DNA of 64,000 nucleotides from Ignavibacteria bacterium. Its GTDB lineage: Bacteria; Bacteroidota; Ignavibacteria; Kapaibacteriales; UBA961. Within the stretch, counting starts at the first letter, position 1. Each line of letters begins with the position of its first letter. The translations under genes and the position numbers were made by a program. Positions 18,512-26,241 of the stretch are shown in pieces. Where the stretch lies: positions 1-64,000 of the forward strand of contig CANLII010000004.1 in the NCBI GenBank assembly GCA_947491315.1. The letters run 5' to 3'. The notes beneath the pieces were generated by a model. That model saw only the letters and a program-made list of their open reading frames with translations. It ran no database searches and was not told the DNA's origin.

Positions 18512-19948
18512 ATGATTCAAGATTTACTGTTGACCGCTCCATTCACATTCTTGTCTGCAATGGCCATCATTGCGATGGTTGTGGATGCTTTGATCAAGAA
18601 TAGCGCTCGCATCACTTTCTTGTTCAGTGTGATCACATTGATTGTTTCGGGCATTTTGGCCATTGGAACATTTGGTCATCACGGCATTGGTTTCAATGGT
18701 ATGATTTCCGGTGGAGGATTCTCATCATATTTTGATGTTTTATTCTCTGTGGGAGGACTTCTCACCATTTTTGCCGCCCGCTCATATTTGCAAAAAGAGG
18801 GAATTGAGCATGATGAGTTCTACTCGCTCATACTATTTGCGATTGGCGGAATGATGCTTATTGGACATTCAAATAATCTTCTGACGCTGTTCATAGGTAT
18901 TGAAATCATGTCAGTCGTATTTTATATCCTTTCCGGATATATGCGTTCTTCCATTGCTTCTGTTGAGGCATCCTTGAAGTATTTCCTTCTTGGAGCATTC
19001 TCGACAGGATTTTTGGTTTATGGGATGGCATTGATTTATGGTGCCACGGGAAGCATGGATTATGGTCATATATCCATGAATATTTCTCGAGGTGCATTGC
19101 CATTGGGATCATTGCTTCCGATTGGCATTGCCCTGATGGTCATCGGTTTGAGTTTCAAGGCGGCAGCATTCCCATTCCATCAATGGGCACCTGATGTGTA
19201 TCAAGGTGCTCCAACTATCGTAACGGCATTTATGAGTACAGCAGGAAAGGCGGCTGCATTTGTTGCATTTATGCCGATTGTAATGGTACTCATGCCTGCA
19301 GCTCCTGCGAAACTACAAATGACATTTGCTGTTTTGTCGGCAGCAACAATGTTGATTGGAAATATCAGTGCACTCGCACAAACGAATATCAAGCGCATGC
19401 TCGCATTCTCATCTGTTGCACATGCTGGATATTTGATGATGGGCTTGGTATCAGGTTCTCAAGCAGGTTACAGTGGAATCTTGTTCTATCTCACTTCCTA
19501 TATGTTCATGCAAATTGGTTCATTCATCATCGTAGGTTTGCTTGAGCGACGTGGTGAAGAGCATTTACAGATTTCAGATTATGCAGGTTTGAGTAAAAAG
19601 TATCCTGTACTCGCGGCATTCATGTCTATTTTTATGTTTTCATTGGCCGGAATTCCTCCTTTTGCGGGATTCTTTGGTAAATATTATCTCTTTTCAGCAG
19701 CGATTGATGCAGGATTCTTGTGGCTTACAATTATTGCTGTTTTCTCATCGATTGTCTCAGTGTATTTCTATATCGGACTCATTGTTAAAATGTATTTCAA
19801 TGAACCTGAGAAGGAAATGCCTGACACTGAATTTGGTCTCTCCAGAATTTCTCTGTTCATCACAATTGCCGGCGTCATTCTTCTTGGCATTATGCCTTCC
19901 GGAATTTTGTCCATCGCTCATGCGATTTTCGGTCATTCAACTCATTGA
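18512..19948 (+). CDS. nuoN: NADH-quinone oxidoreductase subunit N
   Basis: 478 residues, about 14 transmembrane helices, third antiporter-like subunit of complex I. Landmarks: LFIGIEIMSVVFYILSGYMRSSIASVEASLKYFLLGAFSTGFLVYG, FKAAAFPFHQWAPDVYQGAPTIVTAFMSTAGKAAAF and TNIKRMLAFSSVAHAGYLMMG. AAGGA lies 8 bases before the ATG. The aminotransferase gene follows after 23 bases without a terminator. Confidence 0.96.
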   Translation: MIQDLLLTAPFTFLSAMAIIAMVVDALIKNSARITFLFSVITLIVSGILAIGTFGHHGIGFNGMISGGGFSSYFDVLFSVGGLLTIFAARSYLQKEGIEHDEFYSLILFAIGGMMLIGHSNNLLTLFIGIEIMSVVFYILSGYMRSSIASVEASLKYFLLGAFSTGFLVYGMALIYGATGSMDYGHISMNISRGALPLGSLLPIGIALMVIGLSFKAAAFPFHQWAPDVYQGAPTIVTAFMSTAGKAAAFVAFMPIVMVLMPAAPAKLQMTFAVLSAATMLIGNISALAQTNIKRMLAFSSVAHAGYLMMGLVSGSQAGYSGILFYLTSYMFMQIGSFIIVGLLERRGEEHLQISDYAGLSKKYPVLAAFMSIFMFSLAGIPPFAGFFGKYYLFSAAIDAGFLWLTIIAVFSSIVSVYFYIGLIVKMYFNEPEKEMPDTEFGLSRISLFITIAGVILLGIMPSGILSIAHAIFGHSTH

Positions 19949-19971
19949 TTTCACCACTCGGATCATACACT

Positions 19972-21147
19972 ATGATGCATATAGCAGAAAGAATTTCAAG
20001 GTTAGGTACTGAAACCGCATTCGAAGTATTGGTTCGTGCCAGAGCATTGGAAGCACAAGGAAAAAGTATTGTTCACCTGGAAATCGGTGAACCTGATTTT
20101 GATACACCTCAAAATATTATTGATGCTGCCAAAAAAGCTCTTGATGATGGGTTCACCCATTATGGTCCATCAGCAGGAATGCCTGAAGCAAGACAAGCCG
20201 TAGCTGATTATATCAAGCGTACGAGAGGTACGGAATATTCAGCATCTGAAATTGTGATCACACCGGGCGCAAAGCCTATCTTGTTTTATGGTATGATGGC
20301 TGTGATAGACAAAGGCGATGAAGTAATTTATCCAAATCCCGGATTTCCGATTTATGAATCCCTCATCAATTTTCTTGAGGCAGTTCCTGTTCCTTTGCCA
20401 CTGAAAGAAGAGAAAGAATTTCGATTTGATATAGCTGATCTCGAAGCACGCATCACGCCGAAAACTCGAATGGTGATCATCAATACTCCACAAAATCCAA
20501 CGGGTGGTATTCTCACCAAAGAAGATTTGGAAAAAATTGCAGAATTGGCTGTAAAACATGATTTCATTGTACTCAGTGATGAGATTTACTCTCAAATTAC
20601 GTATGATGGATTCGTACATGAGACAATCACGCAATTTCCCGGTATGAAAGAACGCACGATATTGCTTGACGGATTTTCAAAAACTTTTGCAATGACCGGA
20701 TGGCGCATGGGCTATGGTTGTATGCCTGAGCATATTGCACAGATAGTGGCTAAACTCCAAACAAATTGTACGAGTTGTACAGCCAGTTATAATCAAATAG
20801 CGGGTATAGAAGCATTGTCTGAAAGAACAGATGCCAAAGCCGCTGAGTTTGTGGCTGAGTTCAAAAGAAGAAGAGATGTTATTGTCACTGCATTGAATGC
20901 GATGCCCGGAGTGAGATGTCATTCTCCCAAAGGTGCATTCTATGTATATCCCAATATCGAGGGAACCGGCATGAGTTCACAAGAATTTGCGGATTTCTCA
21001 TTATATGAAGCGGGTGTTGCTTGCTTGAGCGGCACAGCATTTGGTAGTAATGGCGAAGGATTCGTTCGTTTTTCTTATGCCAATTCAGTTGAGAATATAG
21101 TAGAAGCAATGAAAAGACTCTCTGAGGCATTTGCCAAAAGAGGTTGA
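19972..21147 (+). CDS. PLP-dependent class I/II aminotransferase (aspartate aminotransferase-like)
   Basis: 391 residues from ATG 19972 (another ATG follows directly). Fold-type I landmarks: LEIGEPDFDTP near the N-terminus, NTPQNPTGG, LSDEIYSQITY, and the Schiff-base lysine Lys237 in GFSKTFAMTGWRMGY, with the substrate-carboxylate arginine in GFVRFSYANS near the C-terminus. Family members transfer amino groups from Asp, aromatic or other amino acids to 2-oxoglutarate; the specificity cannot be set from sequence. It is the last gene of the nuo transcript, ending at the terminator at 21169. The metabolic link to complex I is not obvious. Confidence 0.9.
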   Translation: MMHIAERISRLGTETAFEVLVRARALEAQGKSIVHLEIGEPDFDTPQNIIDAAKKALDDGFTHYGPSAGMPEARQAVADYIKRTRGTEYSASEIVITPGAKPILFYGMMAVIDKGDEVIYPNPGFPIYESLINFLEAVPVPLPLKEEKEFRFDIADLEARITPKTRMVIINTPQNPTGGILTKEDLEKIAELAVKHDFIVLSDEIYSQITYDGFVHETITQFPGMKERTILLDGFSKTFAMTGWRMGYGCMPEHIAQIVAKLQTNCTSCTASYNQIAGIEALSERTDAKAAEFVAEFKRRRDVIVTALNAMPGVRCHSPKGAFYVYPNIEGTGMSSQEFADFSLYEAGVACLSGTAFGSNGEGFVRFSYANSVENIVEAMKRLSEAFAKRG

Positions 21148-21168
21148 AAAATACATAACAAAACTCGT

Positions 21169-21195
21169 AAAGGCGTCTCAATGACGCCTTTTTTG
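21169..21195 (+). terminator. Rho-independent terminator of the nuoL-N/aminotransferase transcript
   Basis: Perfect 9-bp stem AAAGGCGTC / GACGCCTTT with loop TCAAT, then T-run, 22 bases after the aminotransferase stop. An in-frame ATG of the next gene at 21181 lies inside this hairpin and is therefore unlikely to be its start. Confidence 0.9.
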
Positions 21196-21201
21196 TATAT
21201 C

Positions 21202-21819
21202 ATGAATGAAAAAACACAAGGCACTGCACTCGATTTACCGAGCGATACTAGATCGGAAAAAATTTATGCATGTGTTTCTCGAAGACAACCATCAATGACC
21301 ATTGTACTTGAAAATGTACATGATCCTCACAATGTATCCGCAGTACTGAGATCTTGCGATGCAGTTGGTGTAATTGATATGCATTTGGTATATCATTCAG
21401 GTCAATCTTTCCCTGAATTGGAAGAAAAGAGCTCTGCCAGTGCTAGAAAATGGGTCTTAACACATAAGCATTCTTCCATTGAAGAATGTTATGACTTTCT
21501 TAGAAAGGAAGGGAAGAAGATCCTGTCAACAGGCATGAGCAATGAGGCAAAATCATTATATGACATTGATTTCACTGAACCCATTGCGATTGTTTTTGGT
21601 AATGAACATGCCGGTGTTTCCGAGGAAGCCATTCTGAAAGCTGATGGAAATATGCTTATCCCTCAAGTAGGGATGATTCAAAGTTTGAATATTTCTGTTG
21701 CTTGTGCTGTAACCTTATATGAGGGATTTCGTCAAAGATCCTTAAAAGGCATGTATGATTCCATCCAGATGGAGGATGCAATGCTTACAAATTATCTTAA
21801 TGTATTTTTAAAGAAATAG
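21202..21819 (+). CDS. TrmH/SpoU-family RNA 2'-O-methyltransferase
   Basis: 205 residues from ATG 21202 (the earlier ATG at 21181 is in a terminator stem). All three SPOUT motifs are visible: LENVHDPHNVSAVLRSCDAVGV (motif 1), PIAIVFGNEHAGVSEE (motif 2, SAM-binding knot) and MLIPQVGMIQSLNISVACAVTLYE (motif 3). The C-terminal extension after the knot resembles TrmH, which methylates Gm18 in tRNA, more than rRNA-modifying RlmB. Precise RNA target is inferred. Confidence 0.87.
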   Translation: MNEKTQGTALDLPSDTRSEKIYACVSRRQPSMTIVLENVHDPHNVSAVLRSCDAVGVIDMHLVYHSGQSFPELEEKSSASARKWVLTHKHSSIEECYDFLRKEGKKILSTGMSNEAKSLYDIDFTEPIAIVFGNEHAGVSEEAILKADGNMLIPQVGMIQSLNISVACAVTLYEGFRQRSLKGMYDSIQMEDAMLTNYLNVFLKK

Positions 21820-21829
21820 GAAAAGAATT

Positions 21830-22297
21830 ATGGAAGGTACTGAGTATACAATAGCGAATCCGGGAAAACGCATCTTGGCATATATCGTTGATTCCATTTT
21901 CATGTCCATAGCCTCGATAATTATACTGTTTCTCATAGGTCAAGGTGATGGATTGAACGACATGGCCACATTTTCTGGTGATGATATTGAGCAGATTATT
22001 GCGAAAGTGGTTCCCATCGTTTCAACACTCACCTTCATACAATTGATTCTCGGAGTATTTTATTTTGGGATATTTCAAGCGATGTCGAATGGGGCCACAA
22101 TGGGTAAGAAATTACTTCACATTCGCATTGTCTGTATGGATGGATCAGAATTCTCCAATATCAATTCCATTTTCAGATATCTTGTGAATACAATTTCGAT
22201 GCAATTATGTTTTGTTCTGGCAATTGTGATGTTTTTCACGACATATAAACAAGCATTGCATGATTTGGCAGTAAAAACAGTGGTGGTTAATGAGTGA
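21830..22297 (+). CDS. RDD-family membrane protein
   Basis: 155 residues with an RDD-type start (NPGKRILAYIVDSIF, giving the R...D..D positions with a variation) and three transmembrane segments, with NGATMGKKLLHIRIV before the third as in RDD proteins. Function of the family is poorly defined (some relate to ion transport). The gene starts 10 bases after the methyltransferase stop and its TGA overlaps the next ATG. Confidence 0.8.
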   Translation: MEGTEYTIANPGKRILAYIVDSIFMSIASIIILFLIGQGDGLNDMATFSGDDIEQIIAKVVPIVSTLTFIQLILGVFYFGIFQAMSNGATMGKKLLHIRIVCMDGSEFSNINSIFRYLVNTISMQLCFVLAIVMFFTTYKQALHDLAVKTVVVNE

Positions 22298-22716
22298 TGA
22301 AAACACTTATGCAGCGATCGCTCATTGCAATTGTTGGTGGTATATCCATACTGCTGGGAGTGTTTGCTCTCTTCACATACTTTCCGCCTGATGCGTATTT
22401 CTATGTCCCTTGTTTATTTCATTTGAGTACAGGACTTCATTGTCCGGGCTGTGGATCAACCAGAGCGGTTTCTTCATTCATGCATGGTGATATATTGATT
22501 GGATTGAAGAATAATCTCCTTATGATTCTTTGGGGACCCTATTTGATCTATCGTGTATTTATTATGGTGTTCTCATGGATTGATGGGAAGCAAAGAGTTA
22601 TTTGGTCACCACCTATTTCAACCGTCATCATATTTCTGATTCTCACGATGACATATACCATCCTTCGTAATCTCCCCATTGAGCCATTTATCACTTTGTT
22701 TGCACCGGTAGAGTAA
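22297..22716 (+). CDS. DUF2752 membrane protein
   Basis: 139 residues, three hydrophobic segments and the DUF2752 hallmark CLFHLSTGLHCPGCGSTRAVSSFMHGD (Cys-rich, with CPGCG and TRA). The family has no known activity. ATG 22297 overlaps the RDD stop by one base; a GTG at 22294 is the alternative. It converges on the msrC gene and overlaps its 3' end by 26 bases. Confidence 0.85.
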   Translation: MKTLMQRSLIAIVGGISILLGVFALFTYFPPDAYFYVPCLFHLSTGLHCPGCGSTRAVSSFMHGDILIGLKNNLLMILWGPYLIYRVFIMVFSWIDGKQRVIWSPPISTVIIFLILTMTYTILRNLPIEPFITLFAPVE

Positions 22717-23203
22717 AGTCTGTTGCAAACTGTAAAATTTCAATGAGTTGTTGTAAACCATGTTTGTCATCTTCATCGAATCTGGCATAGATCGGACTAT
22801 CAATGTCAAGAACTCCGATGATGATATCATCTTTGATCAAAGGGATGACAATCTCTGATTTTGAATCCGCATCACAAGCGATATGTCCGGGGAATTCATG
22901 TACATTTTCAATCATCAAAGTTTCTCTTTTGAACGCAGATGTACCACATACACCTTTCCCCATTTGAATTCTTACGCATGCCGGCTTACCATGAAATGGT
23001 CCAAGAACCAACTCTTGACCATCATATATGTAAAATCCACTCCAATTTATACTTGGTAATGAGAAATACAATAAAGAAGCCATATTGGCCATATTCGCAA
23101 TAGGATCCCGTTCTTCACCTAGTAAATTGCGCAAAGATTGCGCTAAGTCTATGTAAAATAGAGGTTTACCATGCTCTCGGCATTCTTGATTTACTGTAAA
23201 CAT
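22691..23203 (-). CDS. msrC: Free methionine-(R)-sulfoxide reductase (GAF domain)
   Basis: 170 residues, a single GAF domain of the fRMsr type. The three conserved cysteines are present: Cys76 (GKPAC), Cys86 (GKGVCG) and Cys110 (GHIACD), matching Cys84/94/118 of E. coli YebR/MsrC, together with WSGFYI and DSKSEIVIPL. It reduces free methionine-R-sulfoxide in the cytoplasm using thioredoxin. Single gene on the - strand, transcribed from the 222-base region that it shares with rlpA. Confidence 0.92.
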   Translation of the reverse strand: MFTVNQECREHGKPLFYIDLAQSLRNLLGEERDPIANMANMASLLYFSLPSINWSGFYIYDGQELVLGPFHGKPACVRIQMGKGVCGTSAFKRETLMIENVHEFPGHIACDADSKSEIVIPLIKDDIIIGVLDIDSPIYARFDEDDKHGLQQLIEILQFATDFTLPVQTK

Positions 23204-23425
23204 ATGATTTATATGGAATTATGAAAATAAATTAAGAGTAAATTCATTGGCAAAGTTCTAAAATTTTCTGTAATTGCATACATGCTTGAGAAATAGATGT
23301 TCTGCTTTTAGCATAAAGAGCAGTTTGTAAAACGAAAGAACATCGATTTCAGAGCTCTAATTTGTTGCTCATCTGACTCTGGGGGGAGGCGGATTGAGAT
23401 TATTCATTATAAGAAGGAGGCCCCT
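23204..23425. other. Divergent intergenic region between msrC and rlpA-like genes
   Basis: 222 bases without an open frame worth calling. AT-rich near msrC. It must hold both promoters, but I cannot pick a confident -7/-33 pair, riboswitch or repeat. The last 15 bases hold the strong ribosome binding site listed separately. Confidence 0.6.
23411..23420 (+). promoter_or_regulatory. Strong Shine-Dalgarno sequence before rlpA-like gene
   Basis: AAGAAGGAGG with 5 bases to the ATG at 23426. It is notable because most genes in the window have weak or no Shine-Dalgarno sequence, suggesting high translation of this envelope protein. Confidence 0.75.
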
Positions 23426-24217
23426 ATGCAAAAGACATCATTGCATGTGCGTAGACAAGTCCTCTCGATCAGCCACAACACCATGTCATTACTGATTGTG
23501 TTTTTCGCAATGGTAAGTTTGTTCTTTGTTCATTCCGCAGAAGCTCGTAAGGCCAATGGAAAATATGGTCCGGTTGTGCATGATTCAGTGCGCTATAGCG
23601 GTTTCCATAATAAAGTACCGAGACAATCTGGACCTGGTTCTTGGTATGGCAAACAGTTTCACAATCGCAAAACGGCAAGTGGTCAGACATTCGACATGTA
23701 TGGTTATACAGCCGCACATCGTACATTGCCACTTGGTTCTATAGCAAAAGTGACAAGTCAAGTCACAGGTAAATCAGTACTTGTATGCATCAATGACAGA
23801 GGCCCATTTGTACGCCCGAGAATTATTGATTTGTCATACACAGCAGCGGGTCAAATAGGTAATTCTTTGAATAGATTGTCAGTTGAGTATTTTACTCCTG
23901 AACATTTGTCATTACTCGGTCCATTGACATTCAATACAGCAAAGTATTTTGGTTTTACAGCCGATCATCAGCCACTGATTGTTCCTCTTTATGCTTGTAC
24001 CAATCTTGAAGTGTTTACCGACTTTACAAGTGCTGTAAAAAGACATCAGGCTAGACAAAGTATGGAACAAAAATCCGGCAATCAGGCCGTTATGATGATT
24101 GTTCCTGACGTAGTATCCGAGAAAGGTCGTAAATCTCGTATGCCAAAATATACATATCTTATCAGCTCTGTAAGTCCCGAGCTTGCTCAATTGCTCATGC
24201 ATCCAACAGAAAATTGA
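23426..24217 (+). CDS. RlpA-family septal ring lytic transglycosylase-like protein
   Basis: 263 residues. After an N-terminal signal or anchor (hydrophobic about 19-37, ending SAEA) comes a double-psi beta-barrel (about 70-160): GSWYGKQFHNRKTASGQTFDMYGYTAAHRTLPLG, VLVCINDRGPF, RIIDLSYTAAGQIG, including the catalytic-type Asp in NDRGPF. RlpA proteins cleave naked glycan strands at the septum. The usual SPOR domain is absent; the ~100-residue C-terminal part is unlike it. There is no lipobox at the signal end. Confidence 0.85.
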   Translation: MQKTSLHVRRQVLSISHNTMSLLIVFFAMVSLFFVHSAEARKANGKYGPVVHDSVRYSGFHNKVPRQSGPGSWYGKQFHNRKTASGQTFDMYGYTAAHRTLPLGSIAKVTSQVTGKSVLVCINDRGPFVRPRIIDLSYTAAGQIGNSLNRLSVEYFTPEHLSLLGPLTFNTAKYFGFTADHQPLIVPLYACTNLEVFTDFTSAVKRHQARQSMEQKSGNQAVMMIVPDVVSEKGRKSRMPKYTYLISSVSPELAQLLMHPTEN

Positions 24218-24236
24218 TATAGTAAGAAAGTAAGTA

Positions 24237-24268
24237 AAGCCTCGATCTTTTTAGGTCGGGGCTTTTTT
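24237..24268 (+). terminator. Rho-independent terminator after rlpA-like gene
   Basis: 11-bp stem AAGCCTCGATC / GGTCGGGGCTT with two G-T pairs, 7-base loop, then TTTT; 19 bases after the stop. Confidence 0.85.
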
Positions 24269-24352
24269 GTTATGTAATCATGATTGCAGGCTTGCCTATG
24301 ATTTCGTAAATTACAGGCTCAATTCTGCTTCACAAACATGGAATCATTTGCC

Positions 24353-25864
24353 ATGAAACTTATGAAAAAACATATTATTCTTGGTCTACTCCTTGGATCA
24401 TTGATCATCCAAAGTTTTCAGTGTGCCTCTCCTGACTTTACGGGTGCAAAGTTGGCCTATAATCAGAAGGATTATACAAAGGCGCTTGTCTCATTGGAAA
24501 AGGAAGTCATTAAGAATCCCACCAATGCCGAAGCATGGTACCTTCTTGCCGATTGTCATTTCAGATTAAATAATTTCAAAAAAGCTACAGAAAATTCTTT
24601 GCAAGCATCAAAACATGCCACGAAAGAACCGATGAAAACCAAAGTAGCGGAACAATTGTATTTTTTGTGGGCAGAAATTTTCAATAAAGGAACAAACTCT
24701 TACAATGAATTTATTGGTAAAGGTAAATCTGCTGATATCAATGATATAGTTGAATTGCTTGAATTAGCAATTACTTTAAAGCCTGAAAATTTAGAACCTT
24801 TGGCAATTTTGAGCAATGTATATGAAATCAAAGGGGATACAGTAAAAGCAATTTCCTCTTATGAGCGATATGTTCAGCAAGTCAAGCCTTCACTGGAGTT
24901 GTTGAAGAAAAACAATTTCACGATAGGCATGTCAAGAGAAGATGCATTGAGCTCGCTTGGCAAACCGGTTTCAACCAAAGCCTTCATGGATAATAATGGC
25001 GATTCACTCATAGTAGACAAAATAGTAATGAGTGGCAATGAAGCCTATCTATCTTCAGTCAAAAAAGAGGGCGGCAAGGCATTGATAGAAGGAATTCGAT
25101 CCAATCTTCCTTCTTCATGGCTTCCACAAGAAAAGGAGCGATTCTATGCCATCAATATCAGACCAATCGTGAATCTATCTTATCTCTATTATGGATCGAA
25201 GGCATATGACAAAGCTGTGGAAATGATTGAATATTCACTTTCCATCAATCCAATCGATGATGAACTTGCCAGCTTGAAGATTCAGATATACGATGAGCAA
25301 GGAAAATCGGATGAGGTATTAAAATCACTTGCGATATCGGTTCAAAAGAATCCAAATAATAAGTTTTTCTTAGAACAATATGCAAGAGTATTGGCAAGGC
25401 AGAAACAATATGACATGGCTATAGTCAACTATGAAAAAGCACTGGCTATCGACCCAAATTTTGAGAATGCCGTATTCAATATCGGTGCATGCTTTGTCAA
25501 TAAATCTGTTGACATCATTGATGAAGAGAATAAAAAAATGGATGTGAATTCAAAATATAAGCCGGATGAAACTAGATATTTCCCCTTGCTCAATAAAGCC
25601 GCGGAATATTTTTCTCAGTATCGCAATAATCCGGTCAACAAAGACAATCTTGGTGTATTGCAACAATTGTCTGATATTTATTTGATCACACGTCAAAATG
25701 ATAAGTTCAAAAAAATAATTACTGATTTGGAAGCTGCTGAACCGGCCAATCTTACAAATGTTGCGTATTATGAGTATATGGGTAAGGTATATGCCAAACA
25801 AGGCATGAAAGAGAAAGCTGATAAGTCATTCCAGATGGCTGACACATTGAAGAAGAATCAATAA
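24353..25864 (+). CDS. TPR lipoprotein with an embedded BamE/SmpA-like segment
   Basis: 503 residues from ATG 24353 (ATGs at 24338 and 24362 are alternatives). A lipoprotein signal ends in QSFQC. Tetratricopeptide repeats fill about residues 30-180 (e.g. NAEAWYLLADCHFRLNNFKKA) and 290-500 (NFENAVFNIGACF and similar). Between them, about residues 188-265, lies FTIGMSREDALSSLGKPV, resembling the BamE/SmpA fold start (IGMT...VLxxLGxP). This suggests an outer-membrane assembly or envelope scaffold role, but it is inference. Single gene with terminators on either side of its neighbourhood; the DUF3467 gene follows after 28 bases. Confidence 0.75.
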   Translation: MKLMKKHIILGLLLGSLIIQSFQCASPDFTGAKLAYNQKDYTKALVSLEKEVIKNPTNAEAWYLLADCHFRLNNFKKATENSLQASKHATKEPMKTKVAEQLYFLWAEIFNKGTNSYNEFIGKGKSADINDIVELLELAITLKPENLEPLAILSNVYEIKGDTVKAISSYERYVQQVKPSLELLKKNNFTIGMSREDALSSLGKPVSTKAFMDNNGDSLIVDKIVMSGNEAYLSSVKKEGGKALIEGIRSNLPSSWLPQEKERFYAINIRPIVNLSYLYYGSKAYDKAVEMIEYSLSINPIDDELASLKIQIYDEQGKSDEVLKSLAISVQKNPNNKFFLEQYARVLARQKQYDMAIVNYEKALAIDPNFENAVFNIGACFVNKSVDIIDEENKKMDVNSKYKPDETRYFPLLNKAAEYFSQYRNNPVNKDNLGVLQQLSDIYLITRQNDKFKKIITDLEAAEPANLTNVAYYEYMGKVYAKQGMKEKADKSFQMADTLKKNQ

Positions 25865-25892
25865 ATAAACGTATAAATTGGAGTCAATGTAA

Positions 25893-26192
25893 ATGGCTGA
25901 TAAAGAACAAGCCCCACAACATATCAATATCGAATTGGGTGAGAAAGAAGCAGAAGGCATCTATTCAAATCTTGCAATCATCCGTCATTCTCCTGCAGAA
26001 TTCGTGATCGATTTCACCAGAATTCTTCCTGATGTACCGAGAGCAAGGGTACATGCAAGAATCATCATGACTCCACAACATGCAAAAATGCTGCTTCAAG
26101 CACTTCATGATAATGTCCATAGATTTGAGTCTGAACATGGAGAAATTTCCATGGATGGACAAATGGTGATTGATTCAAAACAAGTCAATTAA
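25893..26192 (+). CDS. DUF3467 protein
   Basis: 99 residues matching the small DUF3467 family: INIELGEKEAEGIYSNLAIIRHSPAEFVIDFTRILP followed by RVHARIIMTPQHAKMLLQALHDN. Soluble, one-domain; no known function, common in Bacteroidota. It probably shares a transcript with the TPR lipoprotein and is followed by a strong terminator. Confidence 0.9.
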   Translation: MADKEQAPQHINIELGEKEAEGIYSNLAIIRHSPAEFVIDFTRILPDVPRARVHARIIMTPQHAKMLLQALHDNVHRFESEHGEISMDGQMVIDSKQVN

Positions 26193-26213
26193 TGAAAGAG
26201 ATAAAATATACTC

Positions 26214-26241
26214 AGCCACGCTCAAAAGCGTGGCTTTTTTT
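26214..26241 (+). terminator. Rho-independent terminator after DUF3467 gene
   Basis: Perfect 9-bp stem AGCCACGCT / AGCGTGGCT, loop CAAA, then at least six T. The next gene's ATG at 26242 begins right after the T-run. Confidence 0.92.

Noticed and set aside
21181-21201. Earlier ATG for the TrmH-like gene
   Set aside because: It lies in the terminator hairpin at 21169-21195 that ends the preceding transcript; ATG 21202 fits better.
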